Below are positions 19,661-30,740 of a stretch of DNA of 64,000 bases, piece by piece. The stretch is from positions 186,001-250,000 of the forward strand of contig NZ_VLKU01000007.1 of NCBI RefSeq assembly GCF_007830335.1. The letters run 5' to 3'. The DNA is from Paracoccus sulfuroxidans. Its GTDB lineage: Bacteria > Pseudomonadota > Alphaproteobacteria > Rhodobacterales > Rhodobacteraceae. The translations under genes and the position numbers were made by a program. Under the pieces are notes generated by a model that did not search any database, had not been told where the DNA came from, and saw only the letters and a list, made by a program, of their open reading frames with translations. Position 1 is the first letter of the stretch, and every line of letters begins with the position of its first letter.

Positions 19661-22600
19661 GACACGGCCTCTCCTGTCGAGGGTTCGATATTGACGAGGA
19701 ACGCCTTGAATTCCGGCGTTTCCACGTTCGCATCACCGACAAAGGGCGTCATGCTGTTCGGCCCCCAGCCCTTGCGCGCGGCCCCCATGAAGCCCCAGTG
19801 CAGGGGCACGCCGATGACATGGACCAGCTGGTCGCCGCATTGCATCGGCTTCAGCCGCTTGGTCACCAGCGCCTTGGCATAGACCGCGCCGCGCTTGGAC
19901 CAGACCCGCACCCAGCCGCCCTTCTTGATCCCGCGCTCGGCGGCCAGCTGTTCGCTGATCTCGACGAAGAATTCGGGCTGAAGCGAGGCGTTGATCTTGT
20001 TGTGCTTGGTCCAGAAGTGGAAATGCTCGGTCAACCTGTAGGAGGTGGCGACGATCGGGAATTCCTCGGACGTGCCAAATTGCTCGAAATCGTCCTTGAA
20101 CACCCGCGCCACGGGGTTGCCGCGCAGTTCGGCGTTGAAGACGTTGGCGATGGGGCTTTCGAACGGCTCCATATGGGTCGGGAAGGGCCCGTCCCGCATG
20201 AGACCGCGCGAGAACAGCCGCGACACGCCTTCACCGTTCATGATGAAGGGCATCACCTCCTCGGGCTTCGCGGTCGGAGAGATGTCGGGCACGTCATAGC
20301 CCGTCCATTTCTCGCCGTTCCATTCCAGCAGCTTGCGCGACGGGTCCCAGGGCTTGCCATGCAGGTCGGCAGAGGCCCGGTTATAGAGGATCCGCCGGTT
20401 CAGCGGCCAGGAGAACGCCCAGTTCGAGAAGGCCCCGGTCTCATCGGGGTCGTTGTTGTCCCGACGGGCCATGTTGTTGCCGTCTTCGTTCCAGCAGCCG
20501 CCATAGATCCAGCAGGCGGACATGGTCGAGCCGTCGCCCTGAACCTGACTGAAGTTCAGAAGCTGCTTGCCCTTGGCGACGATCAGCTTGGTCGGATCTT
20601 TCGGATCATAGACGTCCTCCAGCGCACGACCGTTCAACTCCATCGCCAGCTCTGCGGGCGTCGGCTCGTTTTCGTCGGCATAGTCCCAGCTCAGGTTCAG
20701 GATCGGGTCGGCATAGGCCCCGCCTTCGGTGCGATAAAGCTCTCGTACCTTCAGGAAGATCTGCGCCATGATCCAGGTGTCATGCATCGCCTCACCCGGA
20801 GGCGCGCCCGCTGCCCAGTGCCATTGCAGCCACCGGCCCGAGTTGACCAGCGCACCCTCATCCTCAGCAAAGCAGGACGACGGCAGCTCCAGCACCTCGG
20901 TCTGGATGGCGGCCGAGTCGACCGGGTTGTGGATCCCGTGATTTTGCCAGAAATGCGCGGTCTCGGTCTCCAGCGGGTCCATGACGACCAGCATCTTCAG
21001 CTTCGAAAGCGCCGCCGTGACCTTCGCCCGGTTGGGGAAGGACAGTAGCGGGTTGAAGCCCTGACAGAAGTAGAGGTTCACCTGCCCGTTGTTCATCATC
21101 TCGAACATGCGCAGGATGTCATAGTTCGCGACATCGAGCTTGGGCAGATAGTCATAGGCCCAGTCGTTGTCTGCCGTGGCGCTGTCGCCCCACATGGCTT
21201 TCATGAACGAGACCATGAACTTCGGATAGTTCTGCCAATAGCTGGTCTGGCCCGGCCGCAGGGGCTTGTTCCCGCGCGAGGACATGTAGGTCGTGAAATC
21301 GACCTCTTTCTCGCTGGGGATGGCCAGATAGCCGGGGATCAGGTTCGACATCAGCCCGATATCGGTCAGGCCCTGAATGTTGGAATGGCCGCGCAAGGCG
21401 TTCATCCCGCCACCCCGGACGCCTATATTGCCCAGGATCAGCTGCAGCATGGCCATGCCACGGATGTTCTGCGAGCCTTTCGAGTGCTGGGTCCAGCCAA
21501 GCGCATACATCGAGGTCATGGTCTTGGTCGGCGAGGAACATTCGCCGATCATCTCGGCGATGTGCAGGAACCGGTCCCTGGGCGTGCCGCAGACCTGCTC
21601 GACCAGCTCGGGCGTATAGCGCGAGACATGCTCTTTCAGCAGGTTCCAGACGCAGCGCGGGTGCTGCAGCGTCATGTCGACCTCGGCAAAGCCGTCCGGG
21701 CCGATGACGTAATCCCAGCTGGACTTGTCATAGTCCCGCTTTTCCTCGTCATAGCCGGTGAACAGGCCGTCGGACCAACCGAACTCATCCTTCACGATAT
21801 AGGCGGCGTTGGTGTAGTTCTTGACATAGTCCCACTGGACTTTGTCGTTCTCGATCATCCAGCGGATCATCGCCATCAGGAAGACAATGTCCGAACCCGG
21901 ACGGATCGGGGCGTAGTAATCCGAGACCGCCGCCGTGCGGGTAAAGCGCGGGTCGACCACGATCAGCTTGGCGCCACGATGCGCCTTCGCCTCGGTCACC
22001 CATTTGAAGCCGCAAGGATGGGCTTCAGCGGCGTTGCCGCCCATGACGATCACCAGATCGGTGTTCTTGATATCGGTCCAGGAGTTGGTCATCGCTCCAC
22101 GGCCAAATGTCGGGCCCAAACTGGACACCGTGGGGCCGTGTCAGACGCGCGCCTGGTTATCGAATCCCAGAATTCCCATGCTGCGAACGACCTTGTAGGT
22201 CAGCCACGCGGTCTCGTTCGTCGTTGCGGAGGCAGCAAGGAAGCCCGTCGTCAGCCAGCGGTTGACGGTGGTCCCGGCCTCGTTCTGCGCGACGAAATTG
22301 GCGTCGCGGTCATCCTTGAGCGCGCGCGCGATCTTGGTCAGCGCGTCGTCCCAGGAGATGTCCTGCCATTCGGTTCCGCCAGCGGCGCGGTAGCGCGGCC
22401 GGGTCAGGCGCGTCTCGGCATTGACGAAATCCTTCAGCGCCGCGCCCTTCGGGCACAGCGTGCCGCGGTTCGTCGGGTGATCGGCGTCGCCCTCGATATG
22501 CAGGATCTGCGCCTTGTCGCCGGCTTTCGCATCGCCGCGCGAATACATGATCACGCCGCAGGCAACAGAGCAGTAGGGGCAGGTGTTTCGTGTCTCGGTC

Positions 22601-22740
22601 GTGGTGGCCAGCTTGAAGGGTCGGACATGCGCCTCTTCTGCTGCCTGTGCATCGCCGAAGCCCATGGCCCCCAGCGATGTTGCCGCGACACCCGCACCCG
22701 CAAGTCTAAGGAACCCGCGCCGTGAGAGGTCGATGTTCAT
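19657..22740 (-). CDS. fdoG: Formate dehydrogenase alpha subunit, selenocysteine-containing (UGA recoded)
   Basis: Catalytic subunit of 1027 residues that oxidises formate to CO2, with bis-MGD molybdenum, selenocysteine and one [4Fe-4S] cluster. It begins with a Tat signal ([10 protein letters not shown], residues 6-15), so it acts in the periplasm. The cluster cysteines are C54, C57, C61 and the one in TLCPKGA. The frame is broken only by TGA at 22141-22143, codon 200, in the context ARV-U-HGPTV, the exact place of Sec in FdnG/FdoG. A SECIS hairpin follows at once, and selA, selB and tRNA-Sec are in the same gene run. A conventional gene finder would split this into two pieces. An AGGAGG site precedes the ATG. 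Confidence 0.97.
22098..22143 (-). promoter_or_regulatory. Bacterial SECIS element with its UGA codon in fdoG
   Basis: Starting at the UGA (22143-22141), CACGGCC (22140-22134) pairs perfectly with GGCCGTG (22104-22098). Inside, GG (22129-22128) pairs with CC, a single bulged U (22127) follows, then GUCC pairs with GGGC around the apical loop AGUUU (22122-22118). The bulged U and the GU in the loop are the SelB contacts known from the Escherichia coli fdhF and fdnG elements, and the distance from UGA to the mini-hairpin is the standard eleven bases. Confidence 0.93.
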
Positions 22741-22871
22741 CGTGGCCTCCTGTTGCCTGTCAAAGAGATAGGTACGACTCAAGCATGAGGCGGGCCCTTC
22801 CCCCCTGTCAAGCCGCAGCGCAGAAAAACCGATATGTTTCAGATTGCTAATCGGCTCGCGCCAGCAGTCGA

Positions 22872-22895
22872 TCCCGGCAGCCGAAGCCGCCGGGA
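22872..22895 (-). terminator. UUCG-capped hairpin after gbcB
   Basis: On the minus strand TCCCGGC-GGC and GCT-GCCGGGA pair around a TTCG tetraloop (one G-U pair), seven bases after the gbcB stop. No T-run follows, but the stem is very stable. It separates gbcAB from the downstream fdo operon, whose own promoter should lie between 22741 and 22871. Confidence 0.6.
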
Positions 22896-22901
22896 GAGGA
22901 G

Positions 22902-23978
22902 TCAGACCTCGACCGTGACCTGTCCGATCGGATGCGAACAGCACGCCAGAATATAGCCGTCCTCGATATCCTCGTCCGAGATGCCGCCGTTATGGACCAT
23001 ATGCACCTCGCCCGAGGTCTTCTTGATCCGGCAGGTGCCGCACAGGCCAAAGGTGCAACCCGAGGGGATATTCAGCCCGTTCGAGCGCGCCACCGACAGC
23101 ACCGTGTCGGTCTGGGTGCATTTCGCCGTCACGCCCGAGCTTTCGAAGGTGATCTGCGCGCTGGTGCTTTCATCGGGGATGACATCGTCCAGAACCGGGG
23201 CATCGGCCTCGGTCCGTACGGGTGCACCGAAGCTTTCCTGATGATAGCGGTCCATGTCATAGCCAAGCGCCACCAGCATGTCGCGCACGGCCTGCATGAA
23301 GGGCTCGGGGCCGCAGCAATAGACCTCGCGCTCCAGATAGTCCGAGGCCATCAGGCCCAGCATGATCTGGTTCAGACGCCCGCGATAGCCGTGCCAGGCC
23401 TTGAAGGGATCAACCTCTTCGACCGTGAAATGCAGCTTGAGACCGGGGACGCGGTCCGCCATCCCCTCAAGATTGCGGCGGAAGATGATGTCGCTGGGCG
23501 TGCGGGCGGCATGGACAAAGGCGATGTCGGGCATTTCGCCCGAATCCCAGGCCCAGGTGGTCATCGACATGACCGGCGTGATGCCCGACCCGGCCGAGAT
23601 GAACAGGTATTTCTTGTCGGGCGTGCATTGCGTCGTGAAAATCCCCGAAGGCCCATAGGCCTTCAGCGACATCCCCGGCCGCAGGTGATCAATCATCCAG
23701 CGCCCGCCCGCGCTGCCCGGCTGGGCCTTGACCGTCACCGAGATCGACAGCGGTCGCGAGGGGCTGGAGGAAATCGTATAGGTGCGCTGCACGTTTCCGC
23801 CCGGAACCGGCAGGTCCAGCGTGATGAACTGACCCGGTTGGAAGTTGAACCAGGCCCCCGAAGGTGCGCGGAAGGTGAAGGTGGCGGTGTCCTCGGTCTC
23901 GGGCACCACCATTGCACATTCCAAGGGCTCACTGTCTTTCCACGGCGCTTCGCCGAATGCCTTGGCCGGAGACCCCAT
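22902..23978 (-). CDS. gbcB: Glycine betaine monooxygenase reductase subunit (FAD, [2Fe-2S])
   Basis: Electron-transfer partner of GbcA, 358 residues. The order is an FAD domain with RTYTISSSPS (about residue 65), an NAD domain with SAGSGITPVMSM and YCCGPEPFM, and a C-terminal plant-type ferredoxin domain with CTFGLCGTC and a final cysteine in ILACCSHP. This order (reductase first, ferredoxin last) fits GbcB-type and similar Rieske reductases. It starts within the gbcA stop (TAATG), so the two subunits are coupled. Close relatives serve stachydrine or carnitine demethylases, so substrate rests mainly on gbcA. Confidence 0.88.
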   Translation of the reverse strand: MGSPAKAFGEAPWKDSEPLECAMVVPETEDTATFTFRAPSGAWFNFQPGQFITLDLPVPGGNVQRTYTISSSPSRPLSISVTVKAQPGSAGGRWMIDHLRPGMSLKAYGPSGIFTTQCTPDKKYLFISAGSGITPVMSMTTWAWDSGEMPDIAFVHAARTPSDIIFRRNLEGMADRVPGLKLHFTVEEVDPFKAWHGYRGRLNQIMLGLMASDYLEREVYCCGPEPFMQAVRDMLVALGYDMDRYHQESFGAPVRTEADAPVLDDVIPDESTSAQITFESSGVTAKCTQTDTVLSVARSNGLNIPSGCTFGLCGTCRIKKTSGEVHMVHNGGISDEDIEDGYILACCSHPIGQVTVEV

Positions 23979-25216
23979 TATTCAGCCGCCATTGCCGGAC
24001 GTGGCGACAGACGGTCGGCCATCAGGTTGCAGTACCAGTCGACGAAATGGATCACGCCCTCTTCCTGGCTGGGCGAATAGGGGCCCGGCTCATAGGCGGG
24101 CGACAGGATGCCCTTCTGGTTTTCCTCGACCACGCGGCGGTCTTCGTCATTGGTGTTCAGCCAGACCTCGGTCAGCGCCTTCAGGTCGTAATCCTGACCT
24201 TCAACCGCGTCCTTGTGGACCAGCCATTTCGACGTCACCTCAGTTTCCGTGGGCGAGATCGGCAGCAGGCGGAAGACGATGGCGTGATCGGGCAGGAAGT
24301 GGTTCCAGGTCGAGGGGAAGTGATACAGCATCAGGCTGCCCGCGTCGTTCCACGGGATCGTGCCCATGCGCCGATTGACGGCGACCTTGGTCGACATGGT
24401 GAAGCTTTCGGCGTTGTTGAGCAGCGGCACGCGGGCAAAACGCCACTGCATGCCGGGCTCATTCACGAAGCGCGCGGGCAGGTTCGCGGCATCGCAACGG
24501 TTCCAATGCGCCAGAATCTCGGGCGAGGCGGCATTCGGCCCTTCCATCACCGTCATCAGCGGGTTGTCCGAATAGCTGCGGCACAGCGACGGGTGTGAGC
24601 CACCACAGTGATAGCATTCGCGGTTGTTTTCGATCACCAGCTTCCAGTTGCCGTTCTCGACGATGGTCGAACTGAAGGCGACCTTCGAGTTCGAGAGGTC
24701 CGAAGCCCCGACGTAATCGTCAAGGAACCCGCCAAAGCTGTCGAATTCCGGCGGCGTGTCGGCCAGACAGACATAGACCAGACCGCCATTGGTGCGCACA
24801 TGCACGGGCTTCAGGCTGTATTTCGACGGGTCGAAATCCGGTCCCATGTCGCGGGCGAACAGCAATTTGCCGTCAAGATCATAGGTCCACTGGTGATAGG
24901 GGCAGACCAGTTTTGGCGACGAGCCGTTCTGCTTGGGGCACAGCCGCTGGCCGCGGTGGCGGCAGACGTTGTGGAAGGCTCGGATCTGGCCGTCGCCGCC
25001 CCGCACGATCACGATCGGGTATTCGCCGATCTGCAGCGTCGCGTGATTGCCCGTCTTCGGGATGTCGCAGGTGGGAATGGCAAAGACCCATTCCTTGTAC
25101 CAGATGTTCTCAAGATCGGCCTGAAACACCCCCGGATCGCAGTAAAGATCCTGGCTGAGCGAGAAATTCTTGGCGCGGTTAGAGATTTGGGTGAAGATCT
25201 CGGCTGAGTTCAACAT
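23978..25216 (-). CDS. gbcA: Glycine betaine monooxygenase, Rieske oxygenase subunit
   Basis: Rieske non-heme iron oxygenase of 412 residues that demethylates glycine betaine to dimethylglycine and formaldehyde. The Rieske ligands are C85-x-H87 (CRHRG) and C105-x2-H108 (CPYHQW). The mononuclear iron site is in ENNRECYHCGGSHPSL, where NNxECYHC matches GbcA-type enzymes. Start at ATG 25216 with GGAG seven bases before it; the open frame goes far upstream into the origin region and is not coding there. The formaldehyde made would feed gfa-flhA-fghA and fdoGHI in the same window. Confidence 0.88.
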   Translation of the reverse strand: MLNSAEIFTQISNRAKNFSLSQDLYCDPGVFQADLENIWYKEWVFAIPTCDIPKTGNHATLQIGEYPIVIVRGGDGQIRAFHNVCRHRGQRLCPKQNGSSPKLVCPYHQWTYDLDGKLLFARDMGPDFDPSKYSLKPVHVRTNGGLVYVCLADTPPEFDSFGGFLDDYVGASDLSNSKVAFSSTIVENGNWKLVIENNRECYHCGGSHPSLCRSYSDNPLMTVMEGPNAASPEILAHWNRCDAANLPARFVNEPGMQWRFARVPLLNNAESFTMSTKVAVNRRMGTIPWNDAGSLMLYHFPSTWNHFLPDHAIVFRLLPISPTETEVTSKWLVHKDAVEGQDYDLKALTEVWLNTNDEDRRVVEENQKGILSPAYEPGPYSPSQEEGVIHFVDWYCNLMADRLSPRPAMAAE

Positions 25217-25369
25217 GGCGCGACTCCATTGACGCGATGGCTTGGCTTTCCTCAAGCATTGCACCTGATCGGCCTGTCGCGATCCGCCAAATGCGACATA
25301 CCCATGCCGGAATTCGACCTGCCCGCCGCTTCCACCCGAAATCCTTGCCGGTTCAGTCAGGGGCTGCGG

Positions 25370-25735
25370 GTAACCCTGTGGAAAACTTGTCAGGGAATCA
25401 TGGGAGGAATCACCTTGAAAACCGACCCCGCTTGGGGCGCGTGGATAAGCGGGCTGAACATAAGACGAACATGAACAGCTCATCCACATGTCCAAAACTC
25501 GTGCGGTTTCATGCACAGCCTGTGGGCCGAAAATCTTATCCACATGACTGTGCACAGCCAGATTTACCGGCAGTAATTTGTTTTTCATCGGAAAAAGAAA
25601 TGTGCCCACGGGATCTGCGGCGGTTTGTCCCATGTGGCACCTCTGTGGAGAAATACCGCTGAGCCCGCTCTTTCCCCTTACCCACAGGCCCTATAACAAC
25701 ATCATCCTTTATCTTTCTTTCTTTTATTAAGAAGG
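25370..25735. other. Probable chromosomal replication origin (oriC)
   Basis: This non-coding stretch between gbcA and hemJ holds one perfect DnaA box and at least five one-mismatch boxes relative to TTATCCACA / TGTGGATAA: 25377-25385 (TGTGGAAAA), 25440-25448 (CGTGGATAA), 25480-25488 (TCATCCACA), 25536-25544 (perfect), 25644-25652 (TGTGGAGAA) and 25678-25686 (TTACCCACA). An AT-rich tract, mainly pyrimidine on this strand, at 25700-25733 is a likely unwinding element. hemJ-rho-mnmE-mnmG-rsmG-parAB on the right is the standard origin neighbourhood of Rhodobacterales. The part from 25217 to 25369 holds nothing I can name beyond the gbcA promoter. Confidence 0.88.
25536..25544 (-). promoter_or_regulatory. 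Perfect DnaA box
   Basis: TTATCCACA, the consensus high-affinity DnaA site, in the middle of the origin region and next to TGACTGTGCACAG. Confidence 0.85.
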
Positions 25736-25754
25736 AAGATCAGCGGAGGTGCCC

Positions 25755-26201
25755 ATGAGCGATATCCTGATCCAAGCCTATCCTTGGGTGAAATCACTGC
25801 ATGTTATGGCGGTCATCGCCTGGATGGCGGGGCTGTTCTATCTGCCGAGACTCTACGTCTATCACGTCGAACGCCAGCGACAGGGGCAAGAGCCGCAGCA
25901 GTCCTTCGAGATCATGGAAGACAAGCTTCTGCGGATGATCATGAACCCCGCCATGATCACCGCCTGGGTCGCGGGCCTTCTGCTGGTGATGACGCCCGGT
26001 ATCGTCAGTTGGGACATGGTCTGGCCATGGACCAAGGCCGCAGGGGTGCTGGCCATGACCTGGTTCCACATGTGGCTGGCAGGGCAGCGAAAGCTGCTCT
26101 TGCAGGGCAAGGGGGCCACCGGCCGACGCTACCGCATGATGAATGAGCTGCCGACGCTGCTGATGGCGCTGATCGTGCTCTCGGTGATCGTGAAGTTCTA
26201 A
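25755..26201 (+). CDS. hemJ: Protoporphyrinogen IX oxidase HemJ
   Basis: Membrane protein of 148 residues that oxidises protoporphyrinogen IX to protoporphyrin IX. It has four hydrophobic helices with conserved histidines in SLHVMAVIAWMAGLFYLPRL and TWFHMWLAGQRK and a conserved arginine in RRYRMMNE. Length fits the HemJ family. The ATG at 25755 follows GGAGG by five bases. It is the first gene to the right of the origin, a place where hemJ is found in many Rhodobacterales. Confidence 0.93.
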   Translation: MSDILIQAYPWVKSLHVMAVIAWMAGLFYLPRLYVYHVERQRQGQEPQQSFEIMEDKLLRMIMNPAMITAWVAGLLLVMTPGIVSWDMVWPWTKAAGVLAMTWFHMWLAGQRKLLLQGKGATGRRYRMMNELPTLLMALIVLSVIVKF

Positions 26202-26322
26202 GAATTGACATCCAGGGGGTTTGACCCTATCTGAGGCGCACCCGCCGTCCGGCGGAGTCTTTCCAGTTACAGTTTTCCGCATTTCCCGCTTTTGCCGGGA
26301 CGTGCCCCGTATGGACCCGACC

Positions 26323-27594
<1,272 letters not shown>

Positions 27595-27612
27595 TGGCGA
27601 CCGGAGGATGAA

Positions 27613-28872
27613 TTGGACACGATCTTTGCCGAGGCGACGCCTCCCGGTCGTGGGGGCGTATCCGTTGTCCGCGTAAGCGGGCCGGAGGCTCGTGCCATTC
27701 TGGAATCTCTGGCCGGTGTCGTTTCCGCCCCTCGCGTGGCGCATGTTCGTGCGCTGCGCGACGGGGACGACCTGATTGACCGCGCTTTGGTGATCCGCTT
27801 TGACGAAAATCACAGCTTCACCGGCGAAGATGTCGCTGAATTTCACCTTCACGGTGCCCCTGTCATTGCCAATCGGCTGTCCCAGGCGCTTCTGACGCGT
27901 GGTGCCCGGCGCGCCGAAGCCGGAGAGTTCACGCGTCGGGCGTTCCTGAACGGCCGCATCAATCTGGCCGAGGCCGAAGGTTTCGCCGACCTGCTGTCAG
28001 CCGAGACCGAAGCACAGCGCAAACTGGCCATCCGCAACGCTGAAGGGGAGCTGGGCCAGGTTGTTGATGCCTTGCGTGCCCGGTTGATCCGCGCAGGGGC
28101 ATTGATCGAAGCCAGCATCGATTTCGCAGATGAAGAGGTTCCGGAAGAGGTTCCGCAAGAAGTCTTTGAGATTGCGCAGGAGATCTCGGCTGAAATTTCC
28201 CAGCTTCTGGCCAGTTTTCCGGCTACGGAACGCCTGCGTGAAGGCTATGAAGTGGCGATTATCGGTAAGCCCAATGCCGGAAAATCGACGCTTCTGAACC
28301 AAATCGCCAAGCGGGAGGTCGCTTTGGTCTCCGATATTGCAGGCACCACTCGGGACGTGCTGGAGCTGCGCACTGATCTGCGCGGGCTGCCGGTGACGTT
28401 CCTTGATACGGCAGGCCTGCGGGAAAGCAATGACAAGGTCGAGATGATGGGGGTCGAGCGCGCCCGCCAGCGAGCTGAGAACGCCGATCTGCGGATCCAT
28501 CTGACCGAATCCGGAGTCAGTGAGGAAGTTAAGCGCCCAGGTGATCTGATCGTGCGGTCCAAGGCCGATCTGGGGCAAGGGACCGGCCTTTCGATCTCGG
28601 CAAAAACCGGAGAAGGTGTCGCGGATCTGCTCGATATGGTCTATGATGTCCTGCGTCAGCGCGCTGCTGATTCCGGATTGGTTGCGCATAAACGTCAGGC
28701 TGAAGCGCTGGAACGCGCCAGACAGGCGCTGCAGCTTGAAGAGGGAATGGCTCCTGAGTTCCTGGCCGAGCGGATCAGGCAGGCAAATCAGGCGCTGGAA
28801 GTGATGATCGGTCGGATCGAAGCCGAGAACTATCTGGACGAGATTTTTCTGTCGTTCTGCATCGGAAAGTAG
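27613..28872 (+). CDS. mnmE: tRNA uridine-5-carboxymethylaminomethyl modification GTPase MnmE
   Basis: With MnmG it makes the cmnm5U modification at the tRNA wobble base. The 419-residue protein has the N-terminal folate-binding domain ([21 protein letters not shown]), a G domain inserted in the helical part with [10 protein letters not shown] (about 216-225) and [17 protein letters not shown], and the obligatory C-terminal FCIGK, whose cysteine is essential. The start is TTG at 27613 with GGAGG seven bases before it. Co-directional with rho and mnmG. Confidence 0.95.
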   Translation: MDTIFAEATPPGRGGVSVVRVSGPEARAILESLAGVVSAPRVAHVRALRDGDDLIDRALVIRFDENHSFTGEDVAEFHLHGAPVIANRLSQALLTRGARRAEAGEFTRRAFLNGRINLAEAEGFADLLSAETEAQRKLAIRNAEGELGQVVDALRARLIRAGALIEASIDFADEEVPEEVPQEVFEIAQEISAEISQLLASFPATERLREGYEVAIIGKPNAGKSTLLNQIAKREVALVSDIAGTTRDVLELRTDLRGLPVTFLDTAGLRESNDKVEMMGVERARQRAENADLRIHLTESGVSEEVKRPGDLIVRSKADLGQGTGLSISAKTGEGVADLLDMVYDVLRQRAADSGLVAHKRQAEALERARQALQLEEGMAPEFLAERIRQANQALEVMIGRIEAENYLDEIFLSFCIGK

Positions 28873-28888
28873 GGTTTCACGTGAAACA
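28873..28888. promoter_or_regulatory. parS site covering the mnmG start codon
   Basis: GGTTTCACGTGAAACA matches the universal chromosomal parS consensus TGTTTCACGTGAAACA at 15 of 16 positions, with the central 14 bases a perfect palindrome. The GTG at its centre-right (28881) is the start codon of mnmG, so ParB binding and mnmG translation start share the same bases. ParB is encoded about 3.2 kb downstream. Confidence 0.92.
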
Positions 28889-30740
28889 ATTTGATGTCGT
28901 CGTGATCGGGGGAGGCCATGCTGGCGTCGAGGCCGCAATGGCCTCCGCACGGATGGGCGCCAACACCGCTCTGGTGACGCTGAGCGTTGATGATCTTGGA
29001 ACGATGTCCTGTAATCCGGCAATCGGGGGGCTGGGTAAGGGTCATCTGGTGCGAGAGATCGACGCGCTGGACGGAGTCATGGGTCGATTGGCGGACGCTG
29101 CGGGCATCCAATTCCGCCTTCTCAATCGGCGCAAGGGACCTGCAGTACAAGGTCCGCGGGCACAGTCAGATCGCGCGCTCTATCGGGCTGCGGCAGGTAA
29201 GGCGGTGAACGAACAGCAGAATCTGACGGTTGTGCTGGGCGAAGCCGCTGAACTGATGTTTGACGGAAGTCAGGTACGTGGCGTCGTTCTGGCCGATGGT
29301 CAGCAGCTGATCTCCCGTCAGGTCGTTCTGACCACCGGCACGTTCCTGAATGGCGTGATTCATATCGGAGACGTGTCCCGCCAAGCAGGCCGTTGGGGCA
29401 ATCCCGCGTCCGAGCGTCTTGCAGTTTCGCTGCGTCAACTCGACCTTCCATTGGGCCGGCTGAAGACGGGAACGCCCCCGCGTCTGAGCCGAGATTCGAT
29501 TGATTGGGATATGCTGGAGCAGCAGCCGGGGGACGAGCACCCCGTGTTGTTTTCCTATTTGAATCAAACACCTGCTGTTGAACAAATCAGCTGCGGGATC
29601 ACGTATACGAATGGGCAGACGCACGACATCATCCGCGAAAATCTTTCGCGATCAGCGATGTATGGCGGCCATATCAGCGGGGTCGGACCGAGGTATTGCC
29701 CGTCCATTGAGGATAAAGTTGTTCGCTTCGCCGACAAAGACTCGCACCAGATTTTCCTTGAGCCGGAAGGCCTGAGCAGCAACGTCGTCTATCCGAACGG
29801 GATCTCGACGTCGCTGCCTGAGGAGATTCAGCAGGCTTATGTGCGCTCGATCAAAGGGCTCGAGTCGGCTGAGATTCTTCAGCCCGGATACGCGGTGGAG
29901 TACGATTATGTAGACCCGAGCGCGCTTAGCCCATCATTGGAGGTTAAGTCGACCGAGGGGCTTTTCTTCGCGGGACAGATCAACGGCACGACCGGTTATG
30001 AAGAAGCGGCGGCGCAAGGGCTGGTAGCAGGGCTGAATGCCGCGCTGAAGGCGCAGGGCAGGGCACCGCTCCATTTCAGCCGGTCGCAAAGCTATATCGG
30101 CGTGATGATCGATGATCTCGTGACGCGCGGTGTCAGCGAGCCCTATCGCATGTTCACCTCGCGCGCAGAATTCCGTTTGTCTCTTCGGGCGGACAACGCC
30201 GACCAGCGGCTGACTCAGCTTGGCATTGATATCGGCTGCGTGGGGGAGGAGCGAGAGAAGTTCTATTCGGAGAAGATGCGGCGATATTTGGCGGCCCGTG
30301 CTCTCGCTGAGAAAACGGCGTTCACGCCGAATGAACTTGCCAAGCTCAATGTGATTGTCCGCCAAGACGGTTCACGCCGGTCGCTGTTTTCACTGTTGGG
30401 ACAGCAGGATATCCCTCGTGCGCAAGTTCTCGCGCTGGACATGGAATTTGCCTCTTCCGATCCGGCCGCCATCGAGCAAGTGGCGATTGATGCGCTCTAT
30501 TATCAGTACACCGACCGGCAGGCGAGGGACGCCGAGCAACTTCGGAAAGAAGAATTGCTGCTGATCCCGGTTGATTTTGATTTCCAGGCGCTTGCTGGGC
30601 TCTCTGGTGAGCTCAAATCAAAGCTTTCGGCGTTCAAGCCAGCCAATGTGGCGGCGGCCGCGCAAATCGAAGGGATGACTCCAGCTGCGCTGACATTGCT
30701 GATTGCGGTTCTGCGTTCGAACCAGCGGCGCTCGGCATGA
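28881..30740 (+). CDS. mnmG: tRNA uridine-5-carboxymethylaminomethyl modification enzyme MnmG (GidA)
   Basis: FAD partner of MnmE, 619 residues. FAD-binding motif [13 protein letters not shown] (residues 6-18), [26 protein letters not shown], the LKTGTPPRL segment and the C-terminal [17 protein letters not shown] are all diagnostic. The start codon is GTG at 28881, within the palindromic parS. The stop overlaps the rsmG start by 4 bases. Codon choice is less GC-rich than in flanking parts of the window. Confidence 0.96.
   Translation: MKQFDVVVIGGGHAGVEAAMASARMGANTALVTLSVDDLGTMSCNPAIGGLGKGHLVREIDALDGVMGRLADAAGIQFRLLNRRKGPAVQGPRAQSDRALYRAAAGKAVNEQQNLTVVLGEAAELMFDGSQVRGVVLADGQQLISRQVVLTTGTFLNGVIHIGDVSRQAGRWGNPASERLAVSLRQLDLPLGRLKTGTPPRLSRDSIDWDMLEQQPGDEHPVLFSYLNQTPAVEQISCGITYTNGQTHDIIRENLSRSAMYGGHISGVGPRYCPSIEDKVVRFADKDSHQIFLEPEGLSSNVVYPNGISTSLPEEIQQAYVRSIKGLESAEILQPGYAVEYDYVDPSALSPSLEVKSTEGLFFAGQINGTTGYEEAAAQGLVAGLNAALKAQGRAPLHFSRSQSYIGVMIDDLVTRGVSEPYRMFTSRAEFRLSLRADNADQRLTQLGIDIGCVGEEREKFYSEKMRRYLAARALAEKTAFTPNELAKLNVIVRQDGSRRSLFSLLGQQDIPRAQVLALDMEFASSDPAAIEQVAIDALYYQYTDRQARDAEQLRKEELLLIPVDFDFQALAGLSGELKSKLSAFKPANVAAAAQIEGMTPAALTLLIAVLRSNQRRSA

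Noticed and set aside
22141..22143. In-frame stop that would make fdoG a broken gene or two genes
   Set aside because: The TGA lies exactly at the Sec position of formate dehydrogenases, a SECIS follows, and tRNA-Sec, selA and selB are adjacent.
25217..25633. Extension of gbcA upstream into the origin region
   Set aside because: The extra residues lack family resemblance, and the DNA there carries DnaA boxes; ATG 25216 has a good ribosome site.
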